23,325 bases of DNA. Origin: Elysia marginata (Eukaryota > Mollusca > Gastropoda > Plakobranchidae). Location: the NCBI GenBank assembly GCA_019649035.1, contig BMAT01011647.1, forward strand, positions 86,284 through 109,608, in the 5' to 3' direction. Positions within the stretch are counted from its first letter, which is position 1. Every line of letters begins with the position of its first letter. The notes below the pieces were generated by a model. It worked only from the letters and a program-made list of their open reading frames with translations, ran no database searches and had not been told where the DNA came from. Positions 1-11,800 of the stretch are shown here, piece after piece. The position numbers and the translations under genes were made by a program.

Positions 1-3000
1 ATACACTTGTACCTCTTTCCTATGTCCCCTCGCATCAGACTCCCATGTCACATTACCTCAAATCAGGTCTAGTCGTCTCTCTCGCCCTCCCCCCCCAGGT
101 TTCAGGTTTGCTTTGAGTTTAAGATAACAGGTAAAGTCCCCTTGCTAGCTACACAGAATGGTTCGTTTGGTTCGTTGCGCAAGTGGGGTCTGCAGTCTCA
201 CCAGTCAAAGGATGTTAAGTCTGATTCTCTAGTAAATCTACTTGTAGAAGTTTTTTCTAAAAAATTTTGCTTTAACGTTATTAAAGAACAGAAGCAAGTG
301 CGGTAGGCCTACCTCGATACGCTAGAATAATGTGGACAAAGATGCCTGGCCCATCTCGGGACATACTGAATTGAGAGTTTCGGGTTCCACACAACCACGT
401 TAGTAGAGGCAGGGCCTATTTTGTGATCGTTCTGCGAAAATAGCAAGGGCGTCTCTATTTGCTTTGTGACGCAGTTTTTATGCGAGGCTAGGAGCGGAGT
501 GGGTCGAGATCACATTGAGGTCTATCTATATATATTTATAAGAGGCTTATTCTGAGAGATAGTTCGATTCACTGGAGATTTCGTGGTAGGGCATGTGGGT
601 TGTGAAATATTTCACGTAGGGCCTAGCTACCCCTGTATGACCGTGTGCGTGTAGGCCTACAAGTTACTTGGATTTATCTGAGTTAAAACTGAAGGGCCCA
701 TATCTTACCGAGGTCAAAAGCAGGTGCACTTCACAGTGGAAGGTGTAAACTTTGTATACATGTGCATGCACGCATAACTGGAACTTTTGGACTTAGTTCT
801 TTTTCTAGATTTTAAAATGATTATGATGTGGTCATATTATGACGTACTAACTGCTCCAACCGTAAATATATTTGTTTATAGACGGAAGGAAATGAGGTTC
901 AAAGCCTTTCCTTATTTGGATGTCGCATCATTGTGTCGCGTGAATAATTATAAATAGAAAATATATTACTATTTTAGTAGTTCTTTTCGTTTCCGCGAGG
1001 TTTCGGCAAGTTTCATTGCAAAAGTTTTGTTCCATCTAGCTGTGATTTGCAGTATTCATAGGAAAAAAAACTGTGTAAAGAAGTTGAGAATCGTTATTAT
1101 TCCACTATGCGATCAACTCGTACCTCATCATCATGGTGTAAATGATTCTCGTTTTTCATTGATAGTTCTTTTTCATTTCTTTCACTATGTAATTCCGTTA
1201 CGATTTTCGTGGTTCCCCAAGCCCCTCCCCCTTTTTTCCTATAGAAAGAATTATATCTAGATTTCTAGGTACATTTCATTTCTTCATCTCATCATACATA
1301 ATTATTTGATATTGATTATAATAATATTATTGCTTTTCTTTTATTGTTAGTGCTGTGCCTATTTATGTAAGTATTTTACACGTTTTTTGGTTTGTCTGAC
1401 CAAGGTGTAAAGCCGACAGCCCACTTGTTTCGTCCCTATTTTAGAGCTAAAATATATACCTTCCTCGTAAAAATGTATCGTACCTCAACAGTTAGTTTCC
1501 ACCACGTTGGGCAGTGGGCATCTATAACTAGTTGTTCCTTATGACTGCCAACGGTTTCATATGAATCTACAGAAGGAAAAAAAACGAAACAATAGGAGGA
1601 CTGAATTTCACTTTGCACCAGTCTAGCGAGTTGCATAACTAAGCCGTCTGAGTCAGTATGTGTGACTCAAACATAATAAAATGTTCTAAACTTTGTCTCT
1701 GAAACTCGTTGATTGCTGAGACATGCTAACGTAGATTAAAACTACATGTAATAAAGTAATGTGATGGTTATTATTAGATTACACGTACCTGTTCTGGCTT
1801 TACTCTTAAATTTATTTTCCCTGTCCTCTGTGCATGAAGTTTGCCGTTAATTACCTAGAAATTAATTTTGAGCCACTGTGTGTGTAAGTTAAACTTTTCT
1901 TTGCGACATGTGAATTAATATAATTATATGACCAGTAAATTTTATCGTACGATGAGAGTAACAGGCCTTCGTGAATAGCATGGAGCTTGTCTCTCTTTTG
2001 ACTCTTGCAAATCTGTAATATTATTATTGAATAAGTTATTTGCACAAAACTGGCACTGCTGGTATTGCCATAGCAAAGAAAATTATTTTAATCTATTTTT
2101 ACGGTGTGTTTTATTGGCATGAACTGAAAAAGTAAATATCATCAAACTAGTGTTAATTACTGAATAGTGATAAAACGTGGTAATAGGCCTACATGTATAA
2201 AATCTCTGCAATATCGAATAATTTGCATTGCGTCTTAATTATTGCTTTTTGGTGCCTCTGTCAGTAAAACTGGAACGACTGAAAGGTGTTACAATCATAG
2301 GAAACCTACAGTCTCGTGAGGTGGTAAGCCGTTTTATTTTTTGTAACATATCGAAATGAGATGTTACCATTAATTTTTTAAGACGTATAGATCTAGGTAG
2401 AATTGGGGTGCATATGATACAATTCGACCCACGCGTTTTATCACCAAGCCCAGAAAAAAGAATGATATCTTTAGTACGGGTTAACTCTTAAATTTGGAAC
2501 AATGCGAACCGCATTTCATTATCTCAATATAACCTGTTCCTAGTATGCATTCCAAGATAAAACGCTCTTGACCCTCTTGTGACTGCTATAGTATCTTTTG
2601 ACTGTGCTCTACCCTATTTGGCGGGTTCAATTGAGCTTGTGGTAAACCTTTAGAAGTAGAGCAAATTAACAATTAGAGAATCAAAACCATACAAGCTAAA
2701 ACAAAATTAGTTAGCACATCACAAATTTATAAGAGTAACATACAGACAAGCAAGACTGAAACAGGGACTTTTAACAATACAGAGTCTGTTGGAAAGACGA
2801 GTTATCCGTATAATGTGCATATCATTACTAAAAATGCAAAAGAAAAGAACAAAAACGTTGGTACAATTTTTGATAGACGTACGAACAACCAGCATCGCTT
2901 GAATTCCCATAGCCCAACCCTGAATAGCGATTAGGACTTACACCAATAATGGACAATTAAGCCAATCTGTTTGCTTTGTATGTAAATAGGTTTCGGCTTG

Positions 3001-3852
3001 GTTTCTCATAGACTCTGCATGGTCGTGCATAACTCTTGGTCTTCAAGACTGTTTTCGCCTGAGCCTTTTTCCACGATGGCATGCCTTCGGCGATAATTTA
3101 TCTTTATCTCTTCTTTAACACCCCTGTCGTCTAAGTTTGCACTTCGCTTAATAATGCAAGACAAAAAGTAGTCTTGGTGCGGATTTCGTAACCAGCTTGA
3201 CATTAACTGACAAGTGCCCTACTTCATGTCTTGCTTAGAACTTAGTAAGCTGTTGATTATATAATGGTCAGGATACAGCAATGTTTTTAGGTCAGCGCTT
3301 TGTTAAGTCATGCAGATTTATAAATAGATCCACCCTGATTGCAATAATTACGCGTTATGCCAATCAGTATGATCAGCAGTCCACTGCTTAACAATAGGCA
3401 ATGTGACACAATGTTACACAAGCACACAAGCGATTTCAATCAAGGTCTTTACAGATGGCTTACAACTTTTTTTTTAAATTGCGAATTACATCTATCTATA
3501 AGGCTCTCTGACGAACATAGTTCTAGGCAATTGTCTAGTAGGTTGTTTCGAAATCTCCTTTTAATACTTAGAAAACTTTTCTATCGTCCCTAACCTTTCT
3601 TTAATATCCCACTTCGAATTGATTTACAATTACATTCTGATTTTAAAGATGATTGAAGAAAAAGGTTACATCATGAATTCCTTCCTCCCCTACCAATCTT
3701 TTCTCGCTTTCTTTCATCTTCTCTCTCCCCTTCAGCCATACTTCCTCTAGAAAAGATCTCAATCTGTCTTTATCGTCTCTCTATCCTCGGTTTTTGTCTC
3801 TTGGTGTCTCTCACTGCCCGAACATCTCTATTTATCTGATTGTTCTGAAGCA

Positions 3853-3873
3853 CTCCCCCCCTCTCCCTCCCTC

Positions 3874-3922
<49 letters not shown>

Positions 3923-3930
3923 CTCGCTCT
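3853..3930. repeat. CT/GA microsatellite
   Basis: A pyrimidine tract beginning as CCCCCCCTCTCC and turning into uninterrupted CT dinucleotides up to about 3919, followed by imperfect CTCG units. The open frame across it (PSLSLPLSLSL-type residues) is an artefact of the repeat. Length is likely variable between individuals. Confidence 0.95.
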
Positions 3931-5068
3931 ATGGTACAGGTTCACGATAGAGCAGATAGACAGTATGACAAACGAGATCCAATCCACTCTATATTAAGCA
4001 TCTTTTAGACGTGACTGTTGTCCCTTTCTCTATCTTGTATCTATCATCGTTTTGTCCCGCGCGTGTGGTAGCCTACGTCCGTGTGATTGGTCGAGTTTCC
4101 TTTAATTTTCACTTCAGGCTACATCATCGTGTGAATGCAAAAGAGGTAATGTGCTTTTTGATAATCACTGTAGGTATGGTGTGACCAATATCAATAAGAA
4201 ACAAACATAAAAAGAATAGAAATTACTTTTTCCACCTCTTATGTATTTCTATTTTCAGGCAATATTTCATTAAAAGAATTTATCGACTTTAGTAATAGAA
4301 GTTCTGTTTTGGACTCTACCTTGTTTTGTTAAGATTTTTAAATTTAATGTTGCATTTATATTGTTTGCATGTGTACCGGTGTATACGATCTTAATTGCTG
4401 GGCTAGACTGCCAATATAACTATTTATACTAGTTGATGAAAGTTTAAACCTTGTTTCGTCATAACCCAAGTCGCGCTGCACTAAATTCCATGTTAAATGG
4501 AGCAAGGAATGAAGCGCATGGCGTTTTAGGCACCTATTGCTCTGCTATTTAGATCACATGGCGTCGGTGTGAATTTGTTTTGTCAATATTAGAGCCAGTG
4601 GCACTTCCGATCTCTTTTGTATGCAGGATTATAGGCTTATGTTTATCTAGCTAGCCTGCTATGACTTATCAACCGTACAGTCATGTAGCATTATTAATGT
4701 AATCACGGCTGATTGGGACCACTATTGTCACTGACACGTTTCCTAAACCACACCCACGTTTTGCCTGATTAGCCTGCTGGGCGGTGATTCATACAGAACG
4801 TGTTTTCATAGCGAGGATTAACAAGTCCACAGTACACATTCTCGAGTTAGATGAGGACCAGTTTCTTACACCTTCAGCTAATAATGAAACTACGTTACCG
4901 TTTTTGGACTAATTATGTCTTAATTATACTATAAGCTAGCTGAAAGGCTCTAGATCGAAACATTTAGAGTACCATGTGCACTTAAAGGCCATAATTATTA
5001 AAAAATCAGGGATGAAGTAAGACAGGTGTTCGATCTGGTCTTGTGCTTCGAGGAAAGGTAACAACAGC

Positions 5069-5077
5069 TATAAAGAG
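5069..5077 (+). promoter_or_regulatory. TATA-box-like sequence upstream of the leader
   Basis: TATAAAGAG occurs about 600 bases before the start codon. If it is a core promoter, initiation would fall near 5095-5105 and the leader would be unspliced or begin there. This competes with the spliced-leader reading, which uses the acceptor at 5231-5232. AT-rich sequence makes chance matches common, so the call is weak. Confidence 0.15.
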
Positions 5078-5232
5078 AATGTAAACACAAAGTTTATTGT
5101 GGTTTTTCTTTTGAATCGCATGCACTCTTTAATCATAACACCAACATCCGTGATCCCAAAGATAAAGTACCGGTACAACCTGTGTGTTTTTCATCTCACC
5201 TTATACATTGTTTATTTTTTTCCTCATTTCAG

Positions 5233-5667
5233 ATTTTCTCACAGCTGTAGGAAACAAGATTGAACTTCGGAGCGTCTCTAAAATGTCGGAATGACATTGA
5301 TATCTGTCACTGTAACCAGTTAAATGTAGCCACGCAGTGATTGTAAGACAGGTTATCTAGTGGAACCAATTTCTTCCCATATACAACATCTACAATGGCA
5401 GCATAATAGATACTAACACTGGATCTGTATCAGTGTAAACTTTCTTTGTAAACTGACCTCAAAGTGCAACACCAAGCTTAACACCAATAACAATAGCTCT
5501 CCTCACTTCGGCCAGAAGTGGGCACTATTCTCTGGGTTAAAGTTCTGAGACCGGCGGTTTCATCCCTTGACCAAGGTTGCACTTTAGAGTAGTGTTTGAT
5601 CCTCTTAAGTCTCTCGGCCTAGGCTGGACTTGTATTTCGGTCGAGACGCCTGTAACTGTAAGCAAAT
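5233..5667 (+). other. Probable 5' leader (5' UTR) of the BTB-BACK-PHR gene
   Basis: This stretch precedes the start codon. It opens just after a good acceptor-like site, a T-rich tract ending TTTCAG at 5227-5232, so it may be the non-coding front part of the first coding exon, joined to an unseen upstream exon. A possible donor, AAAG|GTAACA with GT at 5058-5059, would give a 175-nt leader intron, but a donor further upstream is equally possible. The leader contains four short upstream ORFs (listed separately). The in-frame TAA at 5659-5661 blocks N-terminal extension. The left boundary is inferred; no transcript evidence is available. Confidence 0.45.
5283..5409 (+). promoter_or_regulatory. 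Cluster of four short upstream ORFs in the leader
   Basis: Four ATGs are each closed quickly by a stop. 5283-5294 is ATG-TCG-GAA-TGA. 5291-5323 is a 10-codon ORF ending TAA and overlapping the first. 5324-5329 is a start-stop element, ATG immediately followed by TAG, beginning right at the previous stop. 5395-5409 is ATG-GCA-GCA followed by TAA and TAG in tandem. No other ATG occurs between 5395 and the main start at 5668. If the region is transcribed, such elements would be expected to reduce or condition translation of the main ORF; that effect is inference. Confidence 0.4.
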
Positions 5668-5838
5668 ATGCCATCTCCAACCTCCCCAACCACAGACTCC
5701 ACAGAGTCGGGCCTGCCCCCAAAGTCAGCCTTGCCCTCCTACAATTCGGTGATGGAGGAGAACCCGCAGGTCGACAAGGCCTCCAGTAAATCTGACAATT
5801 CTGAGGACAGTGGCGTGGTCGACTGGAAAGATGCCAAG
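5668..5838 (+). CDS. Coding exon 1: N-terminal disordered region (residues 1-57)
   Basis: It begins ATGCCATCTCC and ends GCCAAG|GTAAAT at a strong donor, phase 0. The 57 residues are rich in Ser, Thr, Pro, Asp and Glu, end in a VDWKDAK segment, and show no domain. Paralogous family members also carry variable, low-complexity N-termini before BTB. The minus-strand 103-codon frame over this exon is a shadow. Confidence 0.88.
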
Positions 5839-8800
5839 GTAAATACATTTATATGTACAGGTATGGTTCAGACTTTGCTCGTTCTTGGTTTCTAATGTAT
5901 TGTATCTGGTGTTCTAGGGGTGTTAAATCTTTGCAATGTATAATATAACGCATATAAACGGATAAAGTAGTAATTGCACTATTTATCCATCTTGAAGAAG
6001 GCTTTCTACTTGTGTTGCGCACGCCCTCTTACTTAAATATCATTATTAGCGTCCAAATTTTTTTCTTTTTTAAATCATACTTTATCAAACATTGAACACG
6101 TGCGTAATTATATATCGCTAAATCTAATTACACGTGCATGCTCACTGAAATCTGCAGGTCTTATAGGACTTTTAGAGTGATTGCTTTTTTGTAGGATTAG
6201 TGATAGCTAGCACACATGCTGTAGGCCTACAACCAAACTAGGTGCACATAGGAGACCATGAAAACCGACACACCAACCACGTTCAGGCTATAACAAAATG
6301 TTTATGTTTAATCCCCCATTCACTCGCTCACTGGCTCACTAATTACCCGGCATCGTTTTTGAAACGTTTGCTGTCTGCCTGCCTGCCGCCTCCTATATAT
6401 AGCTTTCCAATCCTTTCTTTTTTCTATTGTAGTATAAATTTCTGTGCTGTTTTTCTTTGTCGAGTTCTTGATCTTGTCTAGATAGGCTGCTTTTGGTCTT
6501 CCGCTGCCTCTCTTTCCCTCAATTTTCCTCGAATGGTTTCTTTTATCAATGAACATTTGTTTTGGCATTATCTTTATGCAATTTTTCTCCTAGCCTTTTC
6601 AACCATAAAATCGTAAATATTTTTATCTGCTGCATTTTATTCAACGCAATGCGCAATGCTTGGGGTTCGTTCTTGGCCCAAACCCAAGATCATCAAGACC
6701 TTCCCAATATTTGCTCTTTCAACCAGTGACAGCTTCGTCCTATTTCACAGCTCTTTGAAAAACCTGTTTGCTACCCTGGTACTAGAGACTTAACATAGCC
6801 AGCGAGATGCATAACATTTAAAGCAGAGATCTTGAATGTCTTTAGTTTTCTTCCTTGGTTAAATCTAGTACACCCACTTGTCAAACAATTAATTACAACT
6901 TCAATTCATAGATTTAGTGTAAAGCAACTTTTTACAACTTGCACTTTTTTTCCCTCTCTATTTGTCTCTGTCTGTCTCTCTCTCTCTCACCCCCTCTCTC
7001 CCTCTCCCTCCCCCTCTCTCTTTCTTCCTTTCTGTGATTCCTCTCTCCATACCCTGTGGTGGACGTAAGCTTCTCCCTAATTGAAGCAACAAATTTGAGA
7101 GGGGAAAATAACAGGGTAAAGCCGATCTGTATAGCTCTAACCATGAAGCAACATAGAGAGTAATCATGAAGTATTATACACGTGAGTTGTTGTTAGCCAT
7201 GACAGATAGAAAGGGAAAAAAGGACGTGGTACATAAGACTAAGAGCTTTTTAGGCTTCGCTGTAATGGAAACCATGAAAATTTATGTAAAGCAAAATCAG
7301 CGCAGCATGTGCGCTGTTGAACTATTTCGTTTCAATACAATATGGGGATATTTAGGTACAAGTGACTCTCGGCAGGACTTAAAGTGCTTGTCAAGTCCTT
7401 GTCTTTGAAATTTGGGACACGATTTATAATATTAGTATATGCATAAGGTATGTATTTTCAAGAGATTGCAGAATAGATTAACATAAAGCTGATCGAAATG
7501 CTCAAGGTTCTTTACCTATCCTGATAGTGAGTGTTAGTAGATGTGTGACAAAACGTCGTGAATCTGTTGTTTGTGAGGGGGAACAAAGTATTTTTTGAAA
7601 TAACATTGAAAGTAACAGTAGTGTCATAGCGATGTAACGTTGTGATTTCTTAAATTGCATCATGATGCTTGGTTTGAATTTTAAATGAATTGATCAAGCA
7701 ATTAAAAAACGGTCAAGAAATAAAAAGAAGTCACACTCAAAATCGCTCAATCTGCCGGTTATGATGCAGGACAAAATTTTTGTCGACCTTCACAAGCGAC
7801 AGATTTTCAATAATGTTTTTCCTTCATTTCTTTTAAGCGCAAGGTCTCTTTAGGTAAATTTCAACAGTACAAAATGTTCTAGTTTAAAAGGGATACAGGA
7901 TAAAAGCGTTTTTATGGCAGTCTTATTTTCTTTGCTATTTCAAAAATACTTTGTCCACCATCACCGACAGAATCACGGCCTTTTGTCACAGCCTCAGATA
8001 AAAAAATGTAAAGAAAGTCCACTCACGCATTAAGCGCCTTACAATGAGTTGACGATCCATTACCAAGCAAATTACCTACTTAACTCATAGAGGAGTATAA
8101 ATTAAAGTGCATCTCTCAAGCACACTCATCAAGATCTTTCACTACCCATAGCAAGGTGCTCACACGACAACTAGGAGTGCGACAAAGAAATGTGTGTAAA
8201 TAGCCTTTCTCAGGGATGGAATGTTGCCCTGCAGAATTGAAAAAAAGTAAAGAGTGTTTTTATATAGCGCCTAAACCTCTAATATGCTCTAGGCACTTTA
8301 CAAGGGTTCCCTGACAGGCCATTGACAACCAAATCACCTTCTAAACTCACAAAGGAGCAGCAAATAAAACGCATTAACCTAGCTTAATGACAAGACCTTT
8401 CAATGCCTTAAGTTGGGTAGTCCTTAAAGTTCTAACTCATGATTGAGGCGAAGAAATGTGTGTAAATAGCCTATCAGAAGGACTAAACTTAAGACCCGTG
8501 GAAAGCAGGACTCGAGCCCTAGACCTCTCGGCGCAAAAGCAGAGCATCTACCACTAGATCGCATGCATCAATCGTGTGTACATATTCTGAATTCATGACC
8601 AAGCAGAGTTATCAAACTAACAAAGATTTCTAGAACTCTGCTTTAGTGATTACGATAGGTGTGTGTGTGGGAGGAAGGGGTCCCGCCTTCAAGGCTATAT
8701 TTTTTAATTTTAATAAGCTACTCCTCACTTAATATCAAACTTGATCTTTCCTGTCACCAGAGTGTTGTTGAAAGCAATCGGCACATGTTGGAGAGCCAGA

Positions 8801-11800
8801 TGTCATGTGATATAATGTTTATCGTCGGCGAGAAGCGCCAACAGATGGGAGCACACAAGTTTGTGCTCATGACCCGCAGTGAGGTCTTTAGACATAAATT
8901 TAACGGCCCTGAGGGTACCAAGTCCGAGATCTACATCCCAGATATACCTGGAGACTGTTTCTGGGAGATGCTGAGGTTAGTCATGCTGAATAAGCGTCTT
9001 ATACTAAATAGATATGGTACAGTAGGTTTTATCCTCAAAAGAAGGAATCAGATTTAAGTTAATCTGTTTTGAATGATGTTGAACATTACTCTGAACGGCA
9101 AACACTGTTTTAATAATGCGAAATCAGGATTTACCTTATAGGATTTACTTATAGGATTTACCTTATACATGAACTGGAATATTTGGAGAGGTATTTGTAT
9201 GAGCCTTGAATAACAGGATGAATAGACTATTTGAATGTCACTGTTCAGTTATCTAAGCTTAGATTCTAATACATGTATCATTATAACATGTAATTCCTTT
9301 ATGATCATTTTGTGCACATGTCAATTTTTGTCCAATGTAGCTGAAACTGCAGACCAAGGTCACATCACTCATTCTCATTCATAAAGCAGGTTTGTTTGAG
9401 TGAGAAAAGTTGTTTTCTTCATAATTATTTTTACTTTACTCTCTATAGTGTCACCAGAAAGCAGAACTTTGCTTTAACTTTTTTTTGTATGAATATCTAT
9501 CATTGAAGATTAACTTCAGGTTATTTTATTTCCTAGAATTATAAAACAAGTCCTTTCCAAAACCCCCTCTTTGTCTTTTTTCCTTTCTTTTCTCTCTAAG
9601 AAGTGGGAAAAGGTTTTAAAAAACGTGCATTGGAATTTTCCATCTTACAGTTTGGCAAGTTTGTACAACTATTTGGGAGGTGCTAATGTAGTAGAAGGTA
9701 ATTAAGTGGGATTTGTGTGTGTGTTTGTGTGTGTGTGTGGGGGGGATCATAACCATCTGCTTCTTTGCACAATTTATCAAATTAAACTGCGTTTGTATTT
9801 TGTGAGCTTTTGTCTCAATCATAAAAGTTTATATTTCTACAACATGTCAACAGGCATATCTATTGTGAAGACCAGAAGCTTGAGGTGAAAACGGTTGTCG
9901 GAATCATGTATGGTGCAGATCAGTACAATCTTCTTGCCCTCAAACATGCCTGCCTAGAATTTCTTCACAACAACCTGGAGGTAATGAATTTATGCTGTCT
10001 TAAAAACATTATTTAGGGTCATGATCTCTCCTAGAAAGGAAACAAATTGTTTTCTCTCTCCCCATCCCATTTTGCTCCCCCAGAACAATTCTAATTTCAA
10101 AGAAAGAAATGGGTCACTTAGCTGTAGCCTGAGCCCAAGGAACATGAGAGAACAGTTTTGTAATCTATTGTCATACATGCTTCGAAGGCAAAGATAGATT
10201 AAATGTCACTTAGGGTTAGGGAATGTGATTAAGAAAAATGTTTTATATCATAACACTTAAAACTATGTCGCCTTGTCATGCATTCAGGGGGAATGAGTTG
10301 GATGTTGCAATTTTGACCTATAAAGGCGTTGCGATCTTAAAGAAGACTTTTCTAAGCTTCCAAACTTCAGAGAACTTCATACAGTTATCAATATTTTTTT
10401 GGAAAATGTTAAATTTTTGCTCATTTAAAATGCAGAAAAGAACAGACATTTAAAGGTTGTTGTTTTTTTATTTTCCGACTTCCAACTTATTTGCCTTAGG
10501 ATGCGAGACATATTATAATCTTTTTTGGCCTGACAATTTCCGATATAAATTTGCATTTGCACAATGCACCCACATCATTCAGTGAATTATTTTTTCTTGT
10601 TTTTTTTTTTTACATAATATATCATTTATTTTTATTATTATCCTTGAAAAAATATTTTTTGTTCTGAATTTTTTTTTTGGTTATGATCTTATGCCACTTC
10701 CAGACAAACTATGCATGCTTCCTTCTTGTGGAACTTCGCAAGTATGTTTACCCTGAAGAAGAGAAAAAAGTCTTGTCTTTTATAAGAAAAAATGCTGAGG
10801 ACGTTTTCAAAACACAAGGAATGGATCTGCTTTCAAGAGAGCTTCTGAATGAGGTAAGGAATTTTTTCCTAAGAGTAAATTTTTCAATATAATTTACGAG
10901 ATAAGCTGGACACACCAGCAGTAATAAATTTCTTCTGTCAAACAGTTACTTTAAATCAGGCACAATCTCAGAATTCGACTTTATGAGATTTTGGCAGTGT
11001 CTGAAACTGCTCCCTGTTTTTTACGAGAATGAAACTTCCCTGGCTCTGTACAGTTTTGGAGTTGTGCAAGTGCTACAGTGGGAAGCTGTTTCCTTCTTCT
11101 GAGACTTTCGCTGGCTCCTATGAGTGTTCCTACTTTTTAAATTTTTGTAATTTTCCAGGTGGTTTCGTTTTAGTTCAGTGTGGTATATTCTGGGTTTTTT
11201 TTTTTAATATCGACAAAGAGTTTTTTTTTTTTTTTTAATATTTTTTACCTCTGCTATGTCCATGTTTTGCAATGCAATAAAGTCTATGTCGTCTGTATAT
11301 GAAATTTTCCCTGGGAGTATTTATCTAGTTCAGGGCTAAGGTGTGCCTGCGTTGCTTGTGAACAATTTCGTTTCATTGGCCCATCTATCTTAGTATCAAT
11401 TGGTTGTGTTGCATAGCATTAGCAGGAAACAAATAATTCGTAACTCGTCTTCGGCAACAAGTTTTTGAGAATATTGAGGAGAGCTATTCTATCGTTAGTA
11501 TCAAATGCCGTCAACATGTCTATTTCAGTAATATTTATTGAGACTGTCATGTGGAGGGTTTTTGCAGCAAGCCATGTGTCTGCCCATGCTACACCTGATA
11601 TGTTTCTATTAGGTCTAAAACCACTTTGTCTTTTTGAGAGATGAGCCTCTATTGTGTTGAGCAGTGTGATAGGTCTGAAATTTTTTGGTGGACGTTTCGG
11701 TTCGCCAGGCTTTGGGTTAGCAATAAGCTCACGATTATTTATGTTTAGTGCTTCATGTTTCTTAAATGTTTCGTTTAATATAAAAATATTCTTGTTATAT

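Larger units (their letters stand above)
1..5232. other. Upstream non-coding region without recognised genes
   Basis: Scanning for coding sequence gives only short frames without recognisable motifs or consistent splice pairs. The region holds a CT microsatellite, four copies of AGGCCTA-type palindromic words counting the near-match GGGCCTA, and an isolated mini-exon candidate at 99-130. It presumably contains the promoter and any non-coding first exon of the downstream gene, but I cannot place them. Confidence 0.5.
5839..8760 (+). other. Intron 1 (2922 bp) hosting repeats
   Basis: Phase-0 intron with donor GTAAAT and acceptor TGTCACCAG. It holds a LINE C-terminus-like relic, a CT-rich tract (6946-7035) and the SINE-like pair at 8030-8575. 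The remainder (5839-6400, 7040-8020) shows no recognisable element; an 80-codon frame at 7166-7408 has no family resemblance. Confidence 0.85.
8976..9853 (+). other. Intron 2 (878 bp)
   Basis: Phase-2 intron with donor GTTAGT and acceptor CAACAG. It contains a three-copy 13-14-bp minisatellite (9126-9168) and a GT microsatellite (9713-9738). No other structure seen. Confidence 0.88.

Noticed and set aside
540-575. B-box-like GTTCGATTC, suggesting a tRNA gene
   Set aside because: No A box at the right distance and no acceptor or anticodon stem pairing.
3006-3203. 65-codon minus-strand frame with charged composition (KEEIKINYRRRHAIVEK)
   Set aside because: No family resemblance that I can defend and no supporting neighbours or splice signals.
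3794-3997. Coding frame rich in Leu and Ser across the CT microsatellite
   Set aside because: Created by translating a dinucleotide repeat.
5537-5848. 103-codon minus-strand frame overlapping exon 1
   Set aside because: It is the antisense shadow of the leader and exon 1; the plus-strand reading has a start context, an upstream stop and a matching donor.
6832-7167. Overlapping frames on both strands with Arg/Glu or Ser/Pro/Leu repeats
   Set aside because: Low-complexity translation of the CT-rich tract.
7166-7408. 80-codon plus-strand frame beginning at a true ATG inside intron 1
   Set aside because: No recognisable domain, no splice partners in phase with neighbouring exons, and a length expected by chance in 3 kb of intron.
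8659-8760. N-terminal extension of exon 2 (MCVWEEG-type start) as an alternative first exon
   Set aside because: The initiating codon is GTG, the extension covers the polypyrimidine tract and acceptor, and it has no similarity to the family.
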